DNA of 64,000 bases. Source: Streptomyces sp. LX-29. Its GTDB lineage: Bacteria > Actinomycetota > Actinomycetes > Streptomycetales > Streptomycetaceae. This document shows, one piece after another, positions 49,716 to 58,837 of the stretch. Every line of letters begins with the position of its first letter. The stretch's first letter is position 1. The position numbers and the translations under genes were made by a program. The notes under the pieces are model-generated. The model did no database searches, had not been told where the DNA came from, and worked only from the letters and a program-made list of their open reading frames with translations. The stretch is from NCBI RefSeq assembly GCF_029541745.1, contig NZ_CP089746.1, positions 6,085,559 to 6,149,558 on the forward strand, given 5' to 3'.

Positions 49716-49926
49716 ACATGCCAAGTGCATGCATAACGCGCGTAGATTCTGGCGCACCGCCCCACCCCGCGACACCCTCGAAAGGTCTCGATCAGATAGC
49801 CGTCACGCCATCCCTCGTCGACACCGCCCTCGCCCTGCACATCCGACACCCCGCAGACACCCCGCCTGAGCCCTCCCGCACACCTACGCACCCCCCCACG
49901 GACGCCACACGAAGGAGCCACCACCC

Positions 49927-50640
49927 ATGACCCAGCCCCCACACCCGCCCACCACCCCGCCCTACGGCACCCCCGACACCCCCCGCCTCACCGTCCGCGG
50001 CGAAGCCCACCTCGACGTCGACCCCGAAATCGCCCGCATCCAGATCACCGTCACCGCCCGCGGCACCGACCGCCGCACCACACTCGACGACCTCACCCGA
50101 CGCAACCAGGACACCCAACAACTCCTCGACACCTACGCCCAAGCCATCCACACCCGAGAAACCAGCGCCTTCACCCTCACCCCCCACCTCACCACCAAAG
50201 GCCGCCACGAACGCGTCCGCGCCTACCACGGCACCGTCCACACCACCGCCACCCTCACCGACTTCACCGCACTCGGCGAACTCACCACCCGCCTCGCCGA
50301 CCAGGAACTCACCCGCGTCGACGGACCCTGGTGGGCACTCCGCCCCGACTCACCCGCCCACCGCGCCGCACGCCGGCAAGCCGTCCACGACGCCGTGCAA
50401 CGAGCCCGCGAATACGCCGAAGCCCTCGGCGCCCGCCTCCTCGCCCTCGTCGAACTCGCCGACCAGGATGTGGACGGCTACGCCCCCTTCCCCGCCGCAC
50501 GCGCCGCCGCCTCCGCCCGCATGGCCTTCGCCGGCGCCACCACCCCCGAAACCGCGCCCGCACTCGACCTCGAACCCCAGCGACAGCAGGTATACGCCCA
50601 GGTCAACGCCCGCTTCACGATGACCCCACCGCAGCTGTGA
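49927..50640 (+). CDS. SIMPL domain (DUF541) protein
   Basis: 237 aa. After a Pro/Thr-rich tail, RLTVRGEAHLDVDPEIARIQITV opens a SIMPL/DUF541 domain, which continues with NQDTQQLL, VRAYHGTVHTTATL and a C-terminal QQVYAQVNARFTM strand. SIMPL proteins are often periplasmic, but no signal peptide is seen here, so it appears cytosolic. AAGGAG 7 nt before the ATG. Function unknown. A terminator follows. Confidence 0.82.
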   Translation: MTQPPHPPTTPPYGTPDTPRLTVRGEAHLDVDPEIARIQITVTARGTDRRTTLDDLTRRNQDTQQLLDTYAQAIHTRETSAFTLTPHLTTKGRHERVRAYHGTVHTTATLTDFTALGELTTRLADQELTRVDGPWWALRPDSPAHRAARRQAVHDAVQRAREYAEALGARLLALVELADQDVDGYAPFPAARAAASARMAFAGATTPETAPALDLEPQRQQVYAQVNARFTMTPPQL

Positions 50641-50651
50641 GACAACCGTGA

Positions 50652-50675
50652 GCGAGGGCGGACCACCGCCCTCGC
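50652..50675 (+). terminator. Terminator after the SIMPL gene
   Basis: GCGAGGGCGG-acca-CCGCCCTCGC: a perfect 10-bp stem with a 4-nt loop, 11 nt after the stop. Confidence 0.78.
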
Positions 50676-50795
50676 CCCCTCCATCATGTGCTCATCGGAG
50701 CACCCCCACGCACGTTTCATTAGTTGTCAATATCCCTTCACGCAAAGGCCGTTGGGCAGTAGGCGCCACACGGTTCTCTACCAGCCGGTAAGTCA

Positions 50796-50801
50796 TAGGC
50801 T
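50796..50801 (+). promoter_or_regulatory. -10 box TAGGCT of pyk
   Basis: TAGGCT, 6 nt before the ATG at 50808; no SD. Same hexamer as at trpE, chorismate mutase and the LON gene. Confidence 0.45.
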
Positions 50802-50807
50802 CGACCC

Positions 50808-52241
50808 ATGCGCCGAGCAAAAATCGTCTGCACCCTGGGCCCCGCCACCGACTCGTACGAGCAGATCAAGGCACTGGTCGAAGCCGGCATGGACGTCGCC
50901 CGCTTCAACCTCAGCCACGGCACCTACGTCGAACACGAAGAGCGCTACCGGCGGGTGCGCAAGGCAGGCAACGAGACCGGCCGCAGCGTCGGAATCCTCG
51001 TAGACCTTCAAGGCCCGAAGATCCGCCTCGGCCGATTCCGCGAAGGCCCCGTACTCCTTGAACGCGGCGACGAATTCACCATCACCGTCGAACACACCGA
51101 AGGCGACCGCCACGGCTGCGGCACCACCTACGAAGGACTCGCCACCGACGTACGCAAAGGCGAACGCATCCTCGTCGACGACGGCCGCGTCACCCTCGAA
51201 GTCACCGACGTCGAAGGCCCCCGCGTCCACACCATCGTCATCGAAGGCGGCCTCGTCTCCGACAACAAGGGCCTCAACCTCCCCGGCGTCGCCGTCTCCG
51301 TCCCCGCCCTCTCCTACAAAGACGTCGAAGACCTACGCTGGGCGCTCCGCACCGGCGCCGACATGATCGCCCTCTCCTTCGTCCGCAACGCCGACGACAT
51401 CGTCGACGTCCACCGCGTCATGCGCGACGAAGGCCGCCACGTCCCCGTCATCGCCAAGATCGAAAAACCCCAGGCGGTACGGAACCTCGACGCCATCGTC
51501 GACGCCTTCGACGGCCTCATGGTCGCCCGCGGCGACCTCGGCGTCGAGATGCCCCTCGAACAGGTCCCCATCGTCCAGAAGCGCGCCATCAAACTCGCCC
51601 GACGCAACGCCAAACCCGTCATCGTCGCCACCCAGATGCTCGACTCGATGATCGAGAACTCTCGCCCCACCCGCGCGGAAGCCTCCGACGTCGCCAACGC
51701 CGTCATCGACGGCACCGACGCCGTGATGCTCTCCGGCGAGACCAGCGTCGGCAAACACCCCGTCGAGACCGTCAAGACCATGGGCCGCATCGTCGCCGCC
51801 GCCGAAGAGGACATCCTCGCCAAGGGCCTGCCCCCGCTCACCGAACGCAGCAAGCCCCGAACCCAGGGCGGCGCCGTCGCCCGCGCCGCCGCCGAGATGG
51901 GCGACTTCCTCGGCGCCAGGTTCCTCGTCGCCTTCACCCAGAGCGGCGACACCGTCCGCCGCCTCTCCCGCTACCGCTCACCCATCCCCCTCCTCGCCTT
52001 CACCCCCGAACCCGCCACCCGCGCCCAGCTCAACCTCACCTGGGGCGTCGAAACCCTCCTGGGCCCCAAGGTCGACACCACCGACGAGATGGTCGACCAG
52101 GTCGACGAGGAACTCCTCCGCATCGGCCGCTGCCGCAAGGGCGACACGGTCATCATCACGGCCGGCTCCCCACCCGGCATGTCGGGCACGACCAACCTGG
52201 TACGGGTGCACCACATCGGCGAGGACGACACCCCGCGGTAG
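50808..52241 (+). CDS. pyk: Pyruvate kinase
   Basis: 477 aa, full length. Converts PEP and ADP to pyruvate and ATP. Seen: RRAKIVCTLGPATDSYEQIK, ARFNLSHGTYVEHEERYR, LQGPKIRLGRF, the signature VIAKIEKPQAVRNLDAI with the catalytic Lys, MVARGDLGVEMP, and C-terminal VIITAGSPPGMSGTTNLVRV of the allosteric domain. Codon use is strongly C-ending (GTC, ATC, GAA), the extreme of a gradient in this part of the window. Confidence 0.97.
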   Translation: MRRAKIVCTLGPATDSYEQIKALVEAGMDVARFNLSHGTYVEHEERYRRVRKAGNETGRSVGILVDLQGPKIRLGRFREGPVLLERGDEFTITVEHTEGDRHGCGTTYEGLATDVRKGERILVDDGRVTLEVTDVEGPRVHTIVIEGGLVSDNKGLNLPGVAVSVPALSYKDVEDLRWALRTGADMIALSFVRNADDIVDVHRVMRDEGRHVPVIAKIEKPQAVRNLDAIVDAFDGLMVARGDLGVEMPLEQVPIVQKRAIKLARRNAKPVIVATQMLDSMIENSRPTRAEASDVANAVIDGTDAVMLSGETSVGKHPVETVKTMGRIVAAAEEDILAKGLPPLTERSKPRTQGGAVARAAAEMGDFLGARFLVAFTQSGDTVRRLSRYRSPIPLLAFTPEPATRAQLNLTWGVETLLGPKVDTTDEMVDQVDEELLRIGRCRKGDTVIITAGSPPGMSGTTNLVRVHHIGEDDTPR

Positions 52242-52247
52242 CCCTCC

Positions 52248-52292
52248 GGGCGGGTCGGTGGGCAGGCGGGTCGGTGGACGGGCGGGTCAGTG
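52248..52292. repeat. Short G-rich imperfect tandem repeat after pyk
   Basis: Three imperfect copies of about 15 bp with core GGCGGGTC(G/A)GTG between pyk and the convergent LAGLIDADG gene. Confidence 0.6.
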
Positions 52293-53069
52293 CTTGGGCC
52301 CGATGTGCTCGTCCATGAGGGCGACGGAGTCGCGGCGGGCGACCGAGATGTTGAAGGGGTCCTTCCCACGGCGGGTCACCGTCCACTCGACGCCGACCGC
52401 GTCCAGGGCATCCGCGTAGAGCCGCAGGATGTCCTCCGACTTGTTGGTGAAGAAGTACCGGGGGTACTCGTACCGCTTGCGCTCCCCTCCGACCATGCGC
52501 GTGGTCCAGTTGGTGATCCGGCAGCCGTCGGAGTGGACGAGCCCCCGGATGAACTCCCAGGGGTGCGCGTCGACGATGCGCTGCTGCCAGGGCTCCAGCG
52601 CGATCTCCCGCTCGTGCTTCTTGCCGGGGCCGTGTTGGGGGAAGAGGCACGGCCAATGGCGGCTGTAGCTGGTCACCATCACGCAGCCTTGCTTGTGGGC
52701 CAGGCAGACCCTGTTCTGCGGCCGCACCTTTCTGACCGCCTCGCGGCAGGCCTCGATGAGCCCCGGCCACGCGTTCGCGCACGCGATGCGCAGGGCATAG
52801 CAGCCGTTCGGCTGTCTGCTGAGGCAGCCGTCGCCGAGGTAGAGACCGAGGAGATAGGCGTATGCCTCGATCTCCGTGGGTGGGCGCGGGACGGGCGTGC
52901 ACATCGAGCATTCATCAGTGCGGGCGGCGGGCTCGATCCTGATGCGCCAGGCGCGTATGGCGGACCGGGATATGCCGGTCTCCTTGCTCACGAAATTGAG
53001 ACTGTGGCCCTGCCGGACGAGCGCAAGCGCGTGCTTGCGCGTCTGGATGTCGTACATGGGTCCGAGCAT
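52287..53069 (-). CDS. HTH-LAGLIDADG homing-endonuclease-like protein
   Basis: 260 aa. Residues about 4-40 form a helix-turn-helix (HALALVRQGHSLNFVSKETG, then ISRSAIRAWR), followed by a CSMC pair and two LAGLIDADG-like motifs: AYLLGLYLGDGCLSR and FIRGLVHSDGCRITN, about 110 residues apart, as in single-chain homing endonucleases. ATG at 53069 has AGGA 8 nt upstream; ATG at 53057 is the alternative. It lies 98 nt downstream of a tRNA-like gene on the same strand. It could be a nuclease or a DNA-binding regulator derived from one. Confidence 0.75.
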   Translation of the reverse strand: MLGPMYDIQTRKHALALVRQGHSLNFVSKETGISRSAIRAWRIRIEPAARTDECSMCTPVPRPPTEIEAYAYLLGLYLGDGCLSRQPNGCYALRIACANAWPGLIEACREAVRKVRPQNRVCLAHKQGCVMVTSYSRHWPCLFPQHGPGKKHEREIALEPWQQRIVDAHPWEFIRGLVHSDGCRITNWTTRMVGGERKRYEYPRYFFTNKSEDILRLYADALDAVGVEWTVTRRGKDPFNISVARRDSVALMDEHIGPKH

Positions 53070-53166
53070 GGTCGGATTCCTGGGGCCTGGCACCCAGTCG
53101 AAAGTCTGTTCACCGTAATGGGTGAAGGTCTGCGAGATTCGCGCGACCTTGAAAAGGAAGGGAAAG

Positions 53167-53241
53167 TACCCCGGGTGGGATTCGAACCCACACTGTCGGC
53201 TGTTTGAGAGCCGCCTCTCTAACCAGTTGGAGTACCGGGGC
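53167..53241 (-). tRNA. tRNA with CAA anticodon, atypical (tRNA-Leu-like)
   Basis: 75 nt. Acceptor GCCCCGG/CCGGGGT (G1-U72 wobble), D arm CTC/GAG with loop containing GGTTA, anticodon arm CGGCT-CTCAAAC-AGCCG (CAA, Leu), a 5-nt variable loop and T arm GTGGG-TTCGAAT-CCCAC. CCA is not encoded (CTT follows A73). Bacterial tRNA-Leu normally has a long variable arm, which is missing, and the D-arm side has one extra base. So it reads as Leu by anticodon but is class I in shape. Confidence 0.8.
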
Positions 53242-53251
53242 CTTAGAAAGG

Positions 53252-53270
53252 GAGGTCACAAGGTGACCTC
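53252..53270. promoter_or_regulatory. Perfect inverted repeat upstream of the tRNA
   Basis: GAGGTCAC-AAG-GTGACCTC, 8-bp arms and a 3-bp centre, 10 nt upstream of the tRNA 5' end and 67 nt before the divergent ANTAR gene. Candidate operator, or a tRNA precursor hairpin. Confidence 0.5.
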
Positions 53271-53337
53271 TGTGCACCAACCTTACAACAGCTAGGTAGG
53301 CTCATGGTGCCCCACCTGCCCAATAGCGAGGAGCACA

Positions 53338-53991
53338 GTGAGCGCCGCTGACGCCCCCGACGCACAGTCGCACGTCCCCCCGCAGACCACCCGCGTCGTC
53401 ATCGCCGAGGACGAGGCCCTGATCCGCCTCGACCTCAAAGAGATGCTCGAAGAAGAGGGGTACTCCGTCGTCGGCGAGGCGGGCGACGGGGAGACGGCCG
53501 TCGCGCTCGCCCGGGAGCACCGGCCCGACCTGGTCATTCTCGACGTCAAGATGCCCGTCCTGGACGGGATCTCGGCCGCCGAGCGCATCGCGGCCGACAG
53601 CATCGCCCCCGTGCTGATGCTCACCGCCTTCTCGCAGCGCGAGCTGGTGGAGCGGGCGCGGGACGCCGGTGCGATGGCGTATCTGGTGAAGCCGTTCAGC
53701 AAGAGCGACGTGGTGCCGGCGATCGAGATGGCCGTGTCCCGGTTCGCGGAGCTGAGGGCGCTGGAGCAGGAGGTCGCCGACCTCGCGCAGCGGCTGGAGA
53801 CGCGGAAGCTGGTCGACCGGGCGAAGAGCGTTCTGCAGACGCAGTACGGGCTGACCGAGCCGGCCGCGTTCCGTTGGATCCAGAAGACGTCGATGGATCG
53901 CCGGCTGTCGATGCAGCAGGTGGCCGAGGCGGTCATCGAGGACGCGGAGGAGAAGAAGGCGGCGGAGAAGAAGGCCGCGAAGGAGCAGTAG
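53338..53991 (+). CDS. pdtaR: ANTAR-domain response regulator
   Basis: 217 aa. Receiver domain (residues about 18-135) with acidic pocket VVIAEDEALIRLDL, phosphoacceptor Asp in LVILDVKMPVLDGI, and Thr/Lys switch residues in LTAFSQRE and LVKPFSKSD. The C-terminal ANTAR RNA-binding domain (LETRKLVDRAKSVLQTQYGL, EPAAFRWIQKTSMD) binds twin-hexaloop RNA and prevents termination. A Lys/Glu-rich helix ends the protein. GTG start with GAGGAG. The cognate kinase PdtaS is not here. Matches mycobacterial PdtaR in plan. Confidence 0.92.
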   Translation: MSAADAPDAQSHVPPQTTRVVIAEDEALIRLDLKEMLEEEGYSVVGEAGDGETAVALAREHRPDLVILDVKMPVLDGISAAERIAADSIAPVLMLTAFSQRELVERARDAGAMAYLVKPFSKSDVVPAIEMAVSRFAELRALEQEVADLAQRLETRKLVDRAKSVLQTQYGLTEPAAFRWIQKTSMDRRLSMQQVAEAVIEDAEEKKAAEKKAAKEQ

Positions 53992-53998
53992 CCGACGT

Positions 53999-54048
53999 GG
54001 GCGGGGGCCCGCACCGTGCGCCGTGGCGTGTGGTGCGGGCCCCCGCCC
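53999..54048. terminator. Bidirectional terminator between pdtaR and livF
   Basis: GGGCGGGGGCCCGCAC pairs perfectly with GTGCGGGCCCCCGCCC (16 bp) over an 18-nt loop, between convergent genes. Confidence 0.82.
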
Positions 54049-54066
54049 GTTTCCGTGTCGGCCGGG

Positions 54067-54779
<713 letters not shown>

Positions 54780-54783
<4 letters not shown>

Positions 54784-55754
54784 TGTCCGTCCTCCGTCTG
54801 TGGGGTGGTGCTGTCGTGCTGCGCCTCGTTCGGTGGCGTCTCGTCCGGTGGCGTGTCGTCCTCCCGGGGCTCCTTCTGCGGCGCCTCGGGCTTCGCCTCG
54901 GCGGCGGTCTCGTGGGCGGTGGCTTCGGCGGCTTCGACCTCGGCGACCTCTTCCGCGCCCGGCGCGCCTTCGAAGGGTGTGCCGAGGTAGGCGGCGATGA
55001 CGCGTTCGTCGGCCTGGACGACCTCGGCGGTGCCTTCGATGAGCTTCTGGCCTTGGACGAGGCAGGCGACGCGGTCGCTGAGGTTGAAGATGAAGCGCAT
55101 GTCGTGCTCGATGACGAGGACGGCGATGCCTCGGTCGCGGATGGCGAAGACGAGTTCTTCGGTGGCGCGGGTCTCCTGGGGGTTCATGCCGGCGGTGGGC
55201 TCGTCGAGGAGGAGGAGTCCGGGGTCGCTGGCGAGGGCGCGGGCGATCTCCAGCTTGCGTTGTTCGCCGTAGGGGAGGTTGCGGGCCAGGTGGTCGGCTT
55301 TGCCGGCGAGTCCGATGAACTCGAGGAGTTCCATGGCGCGTTCGGTGGAGGCGGCTTCGGCGCGCTTGAAGCCGGGGCCGCGGAGGAGGGCGGACCAGAG
55401 CCCTTCCTTGGTGCGGGTGTGGCGGCCGACGAGGACGTTTTCCAGGACGGTCATGTTGGCGAAGAGCCGGATGTTCTGGAAGGTGCGGGCGATGCCGGCC
55501 TGGGTGACGAGGTGGGGCTTGGGGGGGAGGACGGTGCCGCGGTAGCTGACCTGGCCTTCGGTGGGGACGTAGAGCCCGGTGAGGCAGTTGAAGAAGGTGG
55601 TCTTACCGGCGCCGTTGGGTCCGATGAGGCCGACGATCTCGCCGGTGTTGACGGTGAGGTCGACGCCGCGTACGGCGGTGAGTCCGCCGAAGCGCATGGT
55701 GACGCCGGCTGCCTGGAGGACCTGGGTGGTGTTCTTGTCGGTCATCGGGGTCAC
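54780..55754 (-). CDS. livG: Branched-chain amino acid ABC transporter ATPase LivG
   Basis: 324 aa. Walker A IGPNGAGKTTFFNC, signature LPYGEQRKLEIARAL, Walker B LLLLDEPTAGMNP, switch VLVIEHDM. The core ends near residue 265; an extra acidic Glu/Ala/Pro/Asp-rich tail of about 55 residues is unusual for LivG and looks disordered. Overlaps livM and livF by 4 nt each. Confidence 0.94.
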
Positions 55755-57490
55755 GCCTCCGCCTTGGTGACGCTGACGGTTCCTTCGGGGAGGCCGTTCT
55801 CGGGCACGTCGAGCTGGTCGGTCTCGTGGTATTCGAGTTGCTGTCGCCGGTTGGCGATCAGTCCTTCGGGGCGGAAGCGCATCAGGAGGATGAGCGCGAG
55901 TCCGAAGGCGAGCAGCTGGTAGTCCGCGAGGAAGGTCAGCTTTTCGGGGATGAGGAAGAGCAGTGCGGCGCCGAGGAGGGGTCCGCCGATGGTGCCCATG
56001 CCGCCGAGGATGACGGCGGCGAGGAGGAAGGCGGAGTTGGGGGCGACGGGGCCGGTGAAGACGTACTGCTCGGGGACGACGGTGTAGGAGACGTGGGCCC
56101 AGACGGTGCCGGCGACGCCGGCGAGGGTGGCGCCGAGGGCGAAGGCGATGAGCTTGAGGCGGAAGCCGTTGATGCCCATGGCGGTGGCGGCGGTCTCGTC
56201 TTCACGGATGGCGACCCAGGCGCGGCCGATGCGGCTGTTGCCGGCGCGGCTGAACACGAGGACGACGAGGATCGTGAAGAGGAGCATCAGCAGGTAGTAG
56301 TTGGCGAAGGAGCCGAGTTCGAACCCGCCGATGGTGTGGGACTCGCCGAAGTCGTATCCGAAGATGACGAGGTCGGGGATGTTGGGGATGCCGTTGGGGC
56401 CGTTGGTGAGGTTGGGGCCGGAGTCGCCGTCGAGGTTGCCGACGGCGATGCGGAAGATCTCTCCGAAGCCGAGGGTGACGATGGCGAGGTAGTCGCCGCG
56501 GAGTCGCAGGGTGGGGGCGCCGATGACGACGCCGAAGACGAGCGCGGCGAGGGCGCCGGTGAGGACGGCGGCCCAGAAGGGGAACTGGATGTCGAAGGTG
56601 GAGGCGGTGGAGCCGGAGACGAGGGCCGCGGTGTAGGCGCCGACGCCGAGGAAGGCGACGTATCCGAGGTCCAGGAGGCCGGCGAGGCCGACGACGACGT
56701 TCAGTCCGAGGGCGACGGTCGCGAAGATGAGGATGTTCACGCCGAGCTGGAGGTACTGGTCGTCGGACTGGGTGAAGGGGAAGGCGGCGGCTGCGGCGAA
56801 GGCCGCGGCGGCGGTGGCGGTGCGGTAGTTGCCGGTCAGCGCGGAGAGGCGGCTGATCAGTCCGGCCCTGGAGAGTGCGGCGATGGTGAAGCCGGCGGTG
56901 ATCAGGTAGCCGATGAAGACCTCGCTCTCCTCGTCGTCGATGCCGACTCCGTAGGTGATCGCGTGGAGGGCGATCGCGAAGGCGGCGACGATCAGCAGGA
57001 TCTCCATCCAGGGGGCGAGGCGCTGGGGGCGCTTCGGGGTCCTGGTGTCGTCGGGGAGGAGGAAGGCGGTGACGGCGGGGAGCGCGGAGGCGAGGGCGGC
57101 GACGAAGCCGCCGGGCTCCAGGTTGACCAGGCCGCCGAGGTCGACGGTGATGGCGATGACCGTGAACCAGGTGGTGGCGAAGCCGCCGAGGGCGCTGGCT
57201 CGCAGGGCGCGGGTGGTGCCGGCGGGTGCCAGCCAGCGCAGTCCCTTGACGTCGTAGGAGGCGAGTGCGAGGAGTGTGGTGAGGAGGCCGGCGACGAGGG
57301 TGAGGGCCTGGAGTCCGGCGGGTGAGAAGTAGTAGGTGAGGTCGCCGGGGAATTCGTCGGTGTAGGTCCAGGCGAGGAGGGTGCTGGCGACGGTGGCGAG
57401 GCCGCCGGCGAGGGTGAGGCCGCGCCACAGGGGCGTGCGCTGGGCGCTTGCCGTGGTGGTGGCGGTGTCCTTGGTGGTGTTGGTGCTCAT
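55751..57490 (-). CDS. livM: Branched-chain amino acid ABC transporter permease LivM
   Basis: 579 aa permease with many hydrophobic helices. The LivM core covers about residues 225-555 (NILIFATVALGLNVVVGLAG, LDLGYVAFLGVGAYTAALV, RLRGDYLAIVTLGFGEIFRI, AWVAIREDETAATAMGIN as the EAA-like loop). The N-terminal about 200 residues add further helices not present in E. coli LivM, an extension seen in actinobacterial homologues. The stop overlaps livG; livH ends 13 nt upstream. Confidence 0.94.
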   Translation of the reverse strand: MSTNTTKDTATTTASAQRTPLWRGLTLAGGLATVASTLLAWTYTDEFPGDLTYYFSPAGLQALTLVAGLLTTLLALASYDVKGLRWLAPAGTTRALRASALGGFATTWFTVIAITVDLGGLVNLEPGGFVAALASALPAVTAFLLPDDTRTPKRPQRLAPWMEILLIVAAFAIALHAITYGVGIDDEESEVFIGYLITAGFTIAALSRAGLISRLSALTGNYRTATAAAAFAAAAAFPFTQSDDQYLQLGVNILIFATVALGLNVVVGLAGLLDLGYVAFLGVGAYTAALVSGSTASTFDIQFPFWAAVLTGALAALVFGVVIGAPTLRLRGDYLAIVTLGFGEIFRIAVGNLDGDSGPNLTNGPNGIPNIPDLVIFGYDFGESHTIGGFELGSFANYYLLMLLFTILVVLVFSRAGNSRIGRAWVAIREDETAATAMGINGFRLKLIAFALGATLAGVAGTVWAHVSYTVVPEQYVFTGPVAPNSAFLLAAVILGGMGTIGGPLLGAALLFLIPEKLTFLADYQLLAFGLALILLMRFRPEGLIANRRQQLEYHETDQLDVPENGLPEGTVSVTKAEA

Positions 57491-57503
57491 CGGTGTGCCT
57501 CCC

Positions 57504-58436
57504 TCACGCCCGGTCCGCTACGCGTTCGCCGAGCAGACCTTGTGGCCTGACCAGCAGGACGACGATGAGCAGAGTGAACGCCCAGACGTCCTTCCAGGCG
57601 CCGCCGCCGAGCTGGGCCATGCCGGGGATGTCCTCGATGTACTGGATGGCGAGGGCTTCGGCGAAGCCGAGGACCACGCCGCCGAGCATGGCGCCGTAGA
57701 TGTTGCCGATGCCGCCGAGGACGGCGGCGGTGAAGGCCTTCAGTCCCGCGATGAAGCCCATCTCGAAGTTGATCTGGCCGTACTTGAGTCCGTGGGCGGT
57801 GGCCGCGACGGCGGCGAAGGCGCCGCCGATGGCGAAGGCCATGACGATGATGCGGTCGGTGTCGATGCCCATGAGCTTGGCGGTGTCCGGGTCCTGGGCG
57901 GTGGCCTGCATGGCGCGTCCGGAGCGGCTCTTGGAGACGAAGAGGCCGAGGGCGAGCATGCACATCGGGGCGGCGAGCAGCAGGAAGAGGTCGCCGCGCT
58001 GGATGTGCAGGTTGTCCAGGAGCTCGATGGACTTGCCTTCGAACTGGGGGAAGGTGCGGGCCTTCTTGGCGTCGGGGTAGAAGGCCCAGATGAGCTGCTG
58101 GAGGGCGATGGACAGGCCGATGGCCGTGATCAACGGGGCCAGTCTGGGTGCGTTACGCAGGGGCCGGTAGGCGAAGCGTTCGGCGGCTGTGGCGACGGCG
58201 ATCGACGCGATGACGCCCCCGATGAGCATGAGGGGGAGTGCCAGGGCGAGTGCGGTGCCGCTGGGGAGCACCAGGTAGATGGTGAGGGCGCCGAAGCCCC
58301 CGATCATGAAGATCTCGCCGTGGGCGAAGTTGATGAGCTGGACGATGCCGTAGACCATGGTGTAGCCGATGGCGATCAGGCCATACAGGGCGCCGAGGGT
58401 CAGGCCGTCGGCCAGCGTTTGCGGCAGTTCGTGCAC
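57504..58436 (-). CDS. livH: Branched-chain amino acid ABC transporter permease LivH
   Basis: 310 aa permease. LADGLTLGALYGLIAIGYTM at the start and QLINFAHGEIFMIGGFGALT are LivH hallmarks. RAMQATAQDPDTAKLMGI is the cytosolic coupling loop. About eight helices. GTG start. It is followed within 13 nt by livM but separated by 401 nt from livJ, the binding protein gene. Confidence 0.95.
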   Translation of the reverse strand: MHELPQTLADGLTLGALYGLIAIGYTMVYGIVQLINFAHGEIFMIGGFGALTIYLVLPSGTALALALPLMLIGGVIASIAVATAAERFAYRPLRNAPRLAPLITAIGLSIALQQLIWAFYPDAKKARTFPQFEGKSIELLDNLHIQRGDLFLLLAAPMCMLALGLFVSKSRSGRAMQATAQDPDTAKLMGIDTDRIIVMAFAIGGAFAAVAATAHGLKYGQINFEMGFIAGLKAFTAAVLGGIGNIYGAMLGGVVLGFAEALAIQYIEDIPGMAQLGGGAWKDVWAFTLLIVVLLVRPQGLLGERVADRA

Positions 58437-58837
58437 CGCAGGGCCTCCGATGAGCGTGTCGGATGTGAGTCCGCGCGAGGGCGCTGGTCGCGCCCTCGCG
58501 CGGATGTGTCTCAGGGGGTGCGGGGTCCCGGGGTCTCGGGGGTTCGAGGTGGTGCCGGGCCCGGGGGACGGGGGTTCGGGAGCGTGTCCGGCGAGGTCGG
58601 GATCTTGACCTTGGGGCCGTGGCCTTGTGGTCTCGACCGTGGGCTTTCGACCGTGGGGTCGGGCCCGGGTGGGTGACCTCGGGGTAGGACGGGACCGTGG
58701 AGTGGGGCCTCGGGGGTGAGGACCCGGGTGCCCTCGGGAAGTGGTCCTTCGGGCTGGGTCCCGGGGGTCGGTCGGTGTGGCTCAGCCCGTCGGGAGGGAT
58801 CCTTCGGGGCTGGTGCCGTGACGTCGTTTCCCGGGGG
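58437..58837 (-). other. livJ-livH intergenic stretch (401 nt)
   Basis: No gene supported. G-rich on the plus strand (C-rich in the liv transcript) with short repeats such as TCGACCGTGG twice near 58638-58658. I found no long perfect hairpin. A long unstructured C-rich spacer could uncouple binding-protein expression from the membrane complex. Confidence 0.5.
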
